From WHSW01 sp963767285 (GTDB lineage: Bacteria > Actinomycetota > Thermoleophilia > Solirubrobacterales > 70-9), in the NCBI GenBank assembly GCA_963767285.1, contig CAVYDJ010000004.1:62001-126000 (forward strand): a stretch of DNA of 64,000 bases, written 5' to 3'. Each line of letters opens with the position of its first letter. The stretch's first letter is position 1. The notes beneath the pieces are model-generated. The model had not been told where the DNA came from. It made no database searches and saw only the letters and a list, made by a program, of their open reading frames with translations. This document shows positions 57,707-64,000 of the stretch, in pieces. The position numbers and the translations under genes were made by a program.

Positions 57707-58192
57707 GTGCACATCGCCTCGTGGCGGGCGGCGTACCGCGGGCTGATGCCGGACGCCGTCCTCGACGCGCTCTCCATCGACGGTCGCGAGCGCGACTGGC
57801 GGGGCTGGCTCGCGGAGGGCGGCGAACGCGAGCTCACGCTCGTGGCCGAGCGCGACGGGACGATCGAGGCCTTCTGCACCCTGGAGCTGCCGTCGACCGA
57901 GGCCGACGAGACCGACGATGTCGCCGGGATCCCGGCCCTCTACGCGCACCCGGATGCGTTCGGCCGGGGAGCGGGACCGGCCCTCATGCAGGCCGCGATC
58001 GAGGCGGCCCGCGAGCGAGGCTTCCGGGAGGCGATCCTCTGGATGCTCGAGGACAATCGCCGTGCGGCAGCCTTCTACGAGCGCCGGGGCTGGACCCGGG
58101 ACGGAGGCCGGCGCCCGGCCGACTATCCGGGCATGGAGTCAGCCACCGATGACGAGCGCCCTCCCGAGGTCAGGTTCCGGCTCGCGCTCTGA
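57707..58192 (+). CDS. GNAT-family N-acetyltransferase (5' end probably frameshifted)
   Basis: 161 residues from GTG 57707. Motifs: 'SWRAAYRGLMPDAVLDALS', 'IPALYAHPDAFGRGAGPALMQAAIEAARERG' with acetyl-CoA loop RGAG, 'LWMLEDNRRAAAFYERRGWTRDG'. The first beta-strand of the fold ('VRWATVDDARPVAAV') is encoded just upstream in the same frame but has no start codon before the TGA at 57632. A GTG at 57646 would fit if one base were removed near 57661-57663 (GGG). It may be an intact gene with an assembly indel. It resembles the RimI/AAC-like 'WRAAYRG' group. Substrate unknown. Confidence 0.8.
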   Translation: MHIASWRAAYRGLMPDAVLDALSIDGRERDWRGWLAEGGERELTLVAERDGTIEAFCTLELPSTEADETDDVAGIPALYAHPDAFGRGAGPALMQAAIEAARERGFREAILWMLEDNRRAAAFYERRGWTRDGGRRPADYPGMESATDDERPPEVRFRLAL

Positions 58193-58210
58193 GCGAGTCA
58201 GAATGCGCGC

Positions 58211-58504
58211 ATGACAGTCGCCCTGCAGTCCCTCACCTACGAGTACGTGCCGGACATCCTGGAGCGCCGCGGCGAACACCGCGACGCCCACCTCGCCCGG
58301 CTGGAGGAATGGACGGACCGCGGCGAGCTCGTGATCGCTGGGGCGGTCGGTGACCCGCCCCACGGAGCCTTCTTCGGCTTCGCCGCGGACCCCGAGCGGG
58401 TCGAGGAGTACGTAGCCGGCGACCCCTACGTCGTCGCGGGGCTGGTGGTCGCTCACCGGATCGAGCCCTGGACTGTGGTCGCCCACCGTCCGCTCGACGG
58501 CTGA
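58211..58504 (+). CDS. YciI-like protein
   Basis: 97 residues, the usual length. Family features are the opening 'LQSLTYEYVPDILERRGEHRDAHLARLEEWTDRGELVIAGAVGD' with conserved His-Asp-like positions and 'AFFGFAADPERVEEYVAGDPYVVAGLV' with the 'DPY' turn. YciI proteins have a ferredoxin-like fold and an active-site His/Asp pair; the substrate is not known. The gene lies just after the acetyltransferase (18-base gap). Confidence 0.88.
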   Translation: MTVALQSLTYEYVPDILERRGEHRDAHLARLEEWTDRGELVIAGAVGDPPHGAFFGFAADPERVEEYVAGDPYVVAGLVVAHRIEPWTVVAHRPLDG

Positions 58505-58541
58505 GAACTCACTCCGTCGCCGGCGGGCGCTCCACGACCCG

Positions 58542-61453
58542 TCAGTTCTTCAGCTTGACGGTCCGCTTCTCGGACGCCGAGGCGTTGCCCGCCCCGTCCG
58601 TCGTCGTCACGGTGATCTTGGCCTTCGCGCGCTTCCCGTTCTCGATCGCCGCCTTGATCGCCCGCAGCGCCTGCTTCGAGAACTTGAACCGGAGCTTCGC
58701 GCTCCGGCTGGCGCCGACCGACATCGACGCCGGCTTCGACATCACCCGTGTCTTGGCCCCGGGGACCCGGACCGACGCTTGGCCGGCAGCGGTTCCCGCT
58801 TCGTCGGAGCCGACGGTGAGCGCGAGCTTGTCGACGTCCTGCTTCGACTTGCCCGAAAGCGTCTGCTTGGGCGCGGTGGCATCGGTGCCGTCGCCGGCAT
58901 CGCCGCCGCCATCACCGCCGTCGCCGTCTCCGTCTCCGCCGCCATCATCGCCACCTCCGGGCCCGTCGCCCGTCGTGTCGGCGGTCGACCGATTTCCGCA
59001 CTCCTCGGCCTTGATCTTCAGCTGCTCGCCCCGGGCGATGGTGACCTCGCGGCTGGCGAGGACCTCCCCGCCCGGCGTCTCGCAGGTGAAGGTGAACGCC
59101 TCGGTGACGCCGGTCGGGACGACCTGCTCGGGCGCGGCGACCATCGGCTGGATCGTGGCCTCCCAGTCGTTGGCCGGGGCCGCGTAGTAGATGACCCGCA
59201 GGACGTAGGTGCCGGCGTCCGGATCGTTCATCGTGACCTGCTCGAACAACCCGGGCGGGTTGCCGGAGTCCCCGGCCTCGACGCGGGACCCGTCGGGCAG
59301 CACGCGGAAGAGCTCGAGGTCGTAGTCCTCGGCGGGCACGCCCCAGGTCAGGTCGACCTGGACCGAATCCTCGTCACCGGTCAGGGTGAACTCACGCTCG
59401 GCGTACGCCTCGGGGTCGACGTCGCTCGGCAGTGGATGCGCCTCATCGGCCTCCGCCGCGAACGTCTGCGGCTCGCCGGCCGGCTCGAGGGCCCCGCCCT
59501 CGACCCGCGCGCCGACGAACGGCCGCGTCGACGGCAGCACGTCCCAGCTGAACTTGCCGTCGCTCGGCACGGTCATCGTGCTCTCGAGCTTGTCGTCGAA
59601 GACGAGCCGGTCGAGCGAGCCGACGCAGTCGAGCGGCGTGCCGCCGCCCGAGGAGTTCAGGTAGCCCTGCGCGTAGGCGCAGCGAGCGCTGGTCTCGGTC
59701 TGGAAGTCCTTGCGGATCCGCAGGACCGTCCCCGGCTTGGCCTTGCCGGTTAGGACCGCGTGATGCGCGGGGTCGGCCGCGTTCTCGGCCGCGAGCAGCA
59801 GCGCTTCGCGCAGGCCCTTGCCCTCGCTCGGAGTTCCCGGCGTGCCGGTCCACTGGTTGACGACACCGGTCTGGTAGGGCATGTGGAACTGGCCGCCCGC
59901 CGGGCCGATCTCGATCGTGTACGCGTATCCCCCCTGGGCGGCGTACGTGTAGTCGTCTGTCGTGCCCGAAGTGTCGTAGAGCTCGAAGCCGTATTGCGAC
60001 GTGTAGCCGGTGGCGTCGGCCATCGCGTCGCCGAGCGCCTTCAGCGCCGCCTCGTCGGGCGCCTTGCCGGCGTCATGCAGCCCCGGGGGCCGCAGGACGA
60101 GCGCGGCGACGTTGTGCAGCGTGATCATCGTCGTCACCTGCCGCTCGCGCGAGAACTCCCAGACCGCCTGGGTCTCGGGCTCGGAGAATGGCCCGGTCCC
60201 GCGATAGCTCTGCGTGATCGGATCGGTGCCGGCGCCGGGACCGCCCCAGCCACTGCCGTAGTTGCGGTTCGGGTCGACCCCGTACTGCAACGTGCACGGG
60301 ACGCTGCCGCTCGGGATCGCGCCGTCGCAGTTCTTGCGCCGGTACGCGAACGAGCCGCCCAGCAGCGCGACGCCCTCGACCGTCTGCAGGGCCGACTGGC
60401 CCGTCGTGTCGGCGGGGTCCGGTATTCCGAGCGCGCCACCCTCGCGGGACTCGACGAAGCCGTCGACGTTGATGATCGGCACGACCACGACCCGCTCGCG
60501 GGCGAGCAGGCTCTGGATCCGCGGATCGGACTCGGCCCCGTTGACGAGCAGGTGGGCGAACTCCATCGCCGACTCGGCCGAAGGCCACTCGCGGGCGTGG
60601 TGCATGCCCATCAGGAAGTAGGTCGGGCGCCCGTCGTCGGTGCGCTCGACGTCGGTGGCGATCTCGACGCCCATGATCTCGCGCCCCTGGAAGGTCCGCT
60701 TCGGCAGCACGACGGGCTTGACCAGCCCCGGGTTCTCGTCGACGAGCCCCTTGAGCTCGTCCTGGTAGTCCTGGAGGACGCGGTACTCCTCGCGGCCGGA
60801 CTGGGCAGCGCGGAGCTCCGGCGGCGTCGGCCGCGCGGGCGTCGGCGGCGCGGGCCGACGCGGCCTGCTGCGTTGAGATCGGCGACCTCGACCTTGAACG
60901 GCAGGTTCAGGCCCCGCAGCGCCGCGAGCTGCTCGGCGCCGGTGACGATGACGGCGGCCTCGCCGCCATGGATGTCATGAGTGAGGTCGAGGCCGGCGGC
61001 CTCGATCCGCGCCAGGTCCTCGTTGTCGTCGTAGTGGACGGTGATCAGCTGGGGAACGCCGTCGGCCATGGGCAGGGCGACCTCGAAGAGCTGGAACGAG
61101 ACGCGCAGCTTGCGGGCCTTGCCGCTCAGCCGCGTCCCGCGGGCGACGATCCTCTGCCCGGCGGTGACATAGGTCTGGGCGACCTCGTGCGAGCCGAACC
61201 CGTGGGAGCTGGGCAGGGCGCTGCCGGTCGCCGCGTCGCGGAGGTCGAGGTCCCAATCGCTGCGGTCGCTGGCGGCGGTGCGGACGGTGAGGAAACCGGC
61301 GATCGGGGCCTTGTAGGTGGCCGAGCGGTCGCCCTTGGTGAGCACATCGTTGACGACCGGACGGCTTGGTGGCGTCGTCGTCGCATTGGCGGCGGGCGCG
61401 AGACACAACGCCGTCGTCGCCACGATCGCAGCCAAAAGAACTCGCTTCCGCAT
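58542..61453 (-). CDS. Secreted M14 zinc carboxypeptidase with C-terminal Ig-like module (frameshifted)
   Basis: About 970 residues when a one-base shift around 60845-60880 is corrected. From ATG 61451-61453: signal peptide 'VLLAAIVATTALCLAPAANA', a prepeptidase part, and an inhibitor-like propeptide ('AALRGLNLPFKVEVADLN'). The frame then breaks and resumes as a Pro-rich linker 'PAPPTPARPTPPEL'. The M14 catalytic domain has zinc ligands His and Glu in 'GMHHAREWPS', substrate Arg/Asn in 'GVDPNRNYG', third ligand His in 'TLHNVAAL', catalytic Glu in 'YTIEIGPAG'. A PPC-like domain, a Gly/Asp-rich spacer and the Lys-rich Ig-like end 'GNASASEKRTVKLKN' follow. It cleaves C-terminal residues from peptides outside the cell. 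Confidence 0.85.
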
Positions 61454-61640
61454 CCCTAATCCCCAATCCCCGGTAACTGGTTTCCTCCGAGCGCGCACCG
61501 TACCCGGTCGCGTGATCGCGCGCGCCGGTTCACCCGCTTTCACCGACGTCCGCGCGACTGAGATTCCCCCGCGCAGGGATGCTCGATCGCCACTCCTTGT
61601 AGCGTCTGCCGCGAAATCGACCGAGCGGGAGGGGAAATTA

Positions 61641-62309
61641 GTGAGCACGATCATGCGGTGGCGTCCTTCGCCGGCGATGGCGGTGGCGCTGGTGGCGCTG
61701 TTCGTCGCGATCTCGGGGGTCGCCGTGGCCGCCTCCGCCCTCGACAGGCGGGAGAAGAAGGCGGTGACCAAGATCGCCAACAAGCGCGCGACGGCCGTGT
61801 TCCAGCAGCTCGCCCCCGGCGCTTCCGTAAACACGGCGAACAGTGCGAACACGGCGAACTCCGCGGACACCGCGGCGAACGCCGGGTTGCTCGACGACCT
61901 CGACTCGGCGGAGTTTCAGCGCGCCGGCGCCACTGCGGGAGGTGTGCTCAACGGGACGTATCCAGCCCCGGGTCTCGCCGATGACGTCGTCGACTCCGCG
62001 AAGGTTCAGAACGGCGGCCTGCGACTGGCCGATCTCGCGGTTTGGCAGTCGCTGCTCGGCAACATCGGCGGCACGACCGTCAACGCGAATACGTGCAACT
62101 ACTTCGGATTCGGGAACCCGCCCGGTGCCCAGCTCAGTGACGTGCTCCTCTACAGCACCCCTCAGCTCAAGCCCAACGGAATCATTCTCGACGGCCATTT
62201 GGGAAACGCGTCCCCGCCACACTCGCTCTCTGCGGGCGTCTGCAACATCTCGGCCGGCAACATCGTCCTTCCGAACCCGTTCCAGATCGCGGTCCGCGGC
62301 CTGCGCTGA
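61641..62309 (+). CDS. Secreted/membrane-anchored protein of the 'SPA..VA' N-terminus type
   Basis: 222 residues from GTG 61641, preceded by GGGAGGGG. N-terminus 'RPSPAMAVALVALFVAISGVAVAAS', as in the gene at 52035. Then 'NTANSANTANSADTAANA' (short degenerate repeats), a linker 'SAEFQRAGATAGGVLNGTYPAPGLADDVV' and a C-terminal domain with paired Cys ('NANTCNYFGFG', 'AGVCNISAGNIVL'). Function unknown. The N-terminus followed by repeats recalls phage-tail-like or surface spacer proteins. It ends before the convergent ceramidase-like gene. Confidence 0.72.
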   Translation: MSTIMRWRPSPAMAVALVALFVAISGVAVAASALDRREKKAVTKIANKRATAVFQQLAPGASVNTANSANTANSADTAANAGLLDDLDSAEFQRAGATAGGVLNGTYPAPGLADDVVDSAKVQNGGLRLADLAVWQSLLGNIGGTTVNANTCNYFGFGNPPGAQLSDVLLYSTPQLKPNGIILDGHLGNASPPHSLSAGVCNISAGNIVLPNPFQIAVRGLR

Positions 62310-62320
62310 CCACGGTGAAG

Positions 62321-62335
62321 GGCATGAGTCATGCC
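62321..62335. repeat. 15-bp palindrome GGCATGAGTCATGCC in the convergent gap
   Basis: GGCATGA and TCATGCC flank a single G. As RNA it forms only a 5-bp stem with a 5-base loop, so it is a weak terminator or an operator-like site. It is the only structure seen in the 95-base gap between the two convergent genes. Confidence 0.35.
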
Positions 62336-62404
62336 GCGCAGGATGGGCGCAGCCGAAGGCGGAGTGGAAACGACTCGATGGCCACTAGGACCGCCCGGCG
62401 CGAC

Positions 62405-64000
62405 CTAAGGCGGAAACGCCCCTTCTCCGAACGGGCCCGGCGTGCGGCCGCCGCCGACGCCCATGTTCGGCGGCCATTCGAGCGGAGTGAGCGTGCCGAT
62501 CCGCACCCGGGTCCGGCCGCGAGAGCGGTTGCCGAAGCGGTCCCAGACGGTGACCGCCACCCGGGACCGCTTCGCGACGCGGCCGTCGACCGTGGTGACC
62601 CAGGCGTGGCGGTGCCGGCTCCAGCGGGCGGCATGGTTTTCCCCCTCGATCACGATCAGCGCGTGGCCGCCGAGCGGCGGCTTGGACCGCCAGGTCAATG
62701 ACTGCGTCGGGTCCGGGGGCGGGTTCTGGGCGCGGATGACCAGCTGGGTCCGGCCGCCCTTGGAAAAGGCCTTCACCCCCCGCACGACGAGCCGGCGGGA
62801 GCGGACGATCCGGAACGGATCGGAGCGCAGGTCGTAGGAGCCGGAGCTGACCCGGAGGCGGTACTTGCCGAGCGGCACGTCTGGCCCGACGTCGTAGATC
62901 GCGCCGTAGCGGCCGCCCGATTCACGCCATAAGGACGAGATTCCGAGGTCGGAGTCGAGCGGCCGCCAGACCGCCCGCCGCCCGGCGCCGGACCGCTTGA
63001 AGCGGACCCGCCGCTGGAGGACGAGGAACGGGTCGTCGGCGGGCCGGTCGACACCGCCCGCGGCACCCTCCCATGCGAGCTGGATCGTGCTCATCCGCCG
63101 CACCCGTCGAGCCGGGGCTTCGAGCAGCCGGCCCTCGGTGCCGCCGTCGCCGACGGCGGGCGGCGCCCCGCCGGCGCCCCCGAGCACTGCCGGCTGGGAG
63201 GGCTCGGGCGCCGCATCGCCGGACTGCATCGCCCGGGCGAGCTCGACGAAGGTGCTCTCCGCCAGCAGCGAGGTCCAGGTCCCGAAGACGGTGTGGCCGC
63301 CCTCGTAGTGCTGCATCTCGTACTCCTCCGGCGTCGTCAGGTAGCCCAGGTAGTCGTTCGAGAGCCCGACGATGAACGGGTCAACGACGCCGGCCGGCAG
63401 CACCGGCTCGACCGCGCGCTGGAAACGGCGCCCCATCTCGACGCTCGGCTCGCCCGGCGCGGCGAGCAGGAGCCGGTCGCCGATCCGGATGGCCTGGAAC
63501 TCGGGATTGGTCTCGTGGACCTCGAGTGCCCGGCTCGGGGCGGCTCGGAGCTTGCGCCCCTGCACGGGGTCGGCGAGCTCGGCCGGCAGTCGCCGGCCCT
63601 CGGTCTGCAGCGGCTCGTGGAAGATCGAGGCGCCGTCCTCCGAGCCGCCCAGGAACGGCACGCCGAAGACGGGCTCGGAGTCGACGCGCCTGCCCGGCGC
63701 GACCTCCTGGCCGCAGTAACACGCCCGCGTCCAGCGCACGTCGATCGCCGGCGAGGCATCCATGCGGCGTCCGGCGGCGCGCCAGGCGCGGCGCGTCTGG
63801 ACGGCGATCCGGATCCCGTGTAGGTCCATCAGCGCGGGGGCGTTGAACGCGTCGAACACCGGCATCAGGTCTCCCGAGGCACCGTTCGTGTAGAGCGCGA
63901 CGAACCCCCGGCGGCCCAAAGCGCGCTCCACGTAGTGGGTGGCCGGTCCCGCCACATCGGCGTCCCAGACGTCGACGGCGGGCGTCGACATGGTCAGGTG
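62405..64000 (-). CDS. Second neutral/alkaline ceramidase family protein (5' part beyond window)
   Basis: 531 residues visible, open to the window edge. It matches the later two thirds of the ceramidase at 21585-23612: 'ATHYVERALGRRGFVALYTNGASGDLMP', 'DVRWTRACYCGQ', 'VFGVPFLGGSEDGASIF', 'RIGDRLLLAAPGEPSVEMGRRF', 'YLTTPEEYEMQHYEGGHTVFGTWTS'. The C-terminal Ig-like part is longer here. The N-terminal catalytic motif (ATHTHSGP in the other copy) lies outside the window, so activity cannot be judged. It is clearly a paralogue, not a recent copy. Confidence 0.86.
   Translation of the reverse strand, partial: HLTMSTPAVDVWDADVAGPATHYVERALGRRGFVALYTNGASGDLMPVFDAFNAPALMDLHGIRIAVQTRRAWRAAGRRMDASPAIDVRWTRACYCGQEVAPGRRVDSEPVFGVPFLGGSEDGASIFHEPLQTEGRRLPAELADPVQGRKLRAAPSRALEVHETNPEFQAIRIGDRLLLAAPGEPSVEMGRRFQRAVEPVLPAGVVDPFIVGLSNDYLGYLTTPEEYEMQHYEGGHTVFGTWTSLLAESTFVELARAMQSGDAAPEPSQPAVLGGAGGAPPAVGDGGTEGRLLEAPARRVRRMSTIQLAWEGAAGGVDRPADDPFLVLQRRVRFKRSGAGRRAVWRPLDSDLGISSLWRESGGRYGAIYDVGPDVPLGKYRLRVSSGSYDLRSDPFRIVRSRRLVVRGVKAFSKGGRTQLVIRAQNPPPDPTQSLTWRSKPPLGGHALIVIEGENHAARWSRHRHAWVTTVDGRVAKRSRVAVTVWDRFGNRSRGRTRVRIGTLTPLEWPPNMGVGGGRTPGPFGEGAFPP

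Overview
The window is GC-rich, densely coded DNA with no tRNA or rRNA gene, CRISPR array, transposase or phage module that I can recognise. The gene set points to an actinomycete, most likely class Thermoleophilia (Solirubrobacterales-like). The grounds are GTG/ATG/TTG starts, many apparently leaderless genes (TANNNT box 6-9 nt before the start codon), type III glutamine synthetase, large LuxR-type ATPases, a DesA3-like desaturase/reductase pair, and secreted proteins with a short 'SPA..VA.VA' membrane N-terminus. That placement is inference, not a database result.

Layout. 1-1.26 kb: tail of an unknown gene, then an AbiEi-like/DUF559 (Vsr-nuclease-like) gene bracketed by near-identical 42-bp inverted repeats. 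1.5-9.9 kb: two giant secreted proteins (a frameshifted beta-propeller/thrombospondin-repeat protein and a beta-helix protein with a collagen-like stretch), each preceded by the same 11-bp-phased direct repeat. 9.9-21.6 kb: nitrogen assimilation (GSIII and gltBD) around a fatty-acid desaturase with its ferredoxin reductase and an RTX-type protein. 21.6-25.96 kb: neutral ceramidase, a membrane coiled-coil protein, a zinc anti-sigma factor with its ECF sigma factor, and a divergent cupredoxin lipoprotein. 26-38.8 kb: amidase, acyl-CoA ligase, Ser/Thr kinase, tandem LuxR ATPases, a small protein with an FAD oxidoreductase, and enoyl-CoA hydratase. 38.9-44.5 kb: three-gene ABC exporter, PRC-barrel protein, acetyltransferase and molybdopterin oxidoreductase. 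44.6-50.5 kb: clan-A glycoside hydrolase, Ppx/GppA phosphatase, DUF4344-like zinc peptidase lipoprotein, SDR with AHL-lactonase-like hydrolase, and asparaginase. 50.5-64 kb: secreted DUF11 protein, two short-N-terminus secreted proteins, alpha/beta hydrolase with alkylsulfatase, unknown secreted proteins, acetyltransferase, YciI protein, frameshifted M14 carboxypeptidase, and a second ceramidase cut by the window end.

Genes that probably act together: gltB-gltD with GSIII (ammonium to glutamine to glutamate); the reductase and desaturase (membrane lipid unsaturation); sigma factor, anti-sigma factor and possibly the cupredoxin; the ABC ATPase with its two permeases; the SDR with the lactonase; and the hydrolase with the alkylsulfatase. 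Four apparent single-base frameshifts (about 2216, 38730, 57661 and 60860) suggest either assembly indels or decaying genes. No stretch longer than 300 bases is without a gene.
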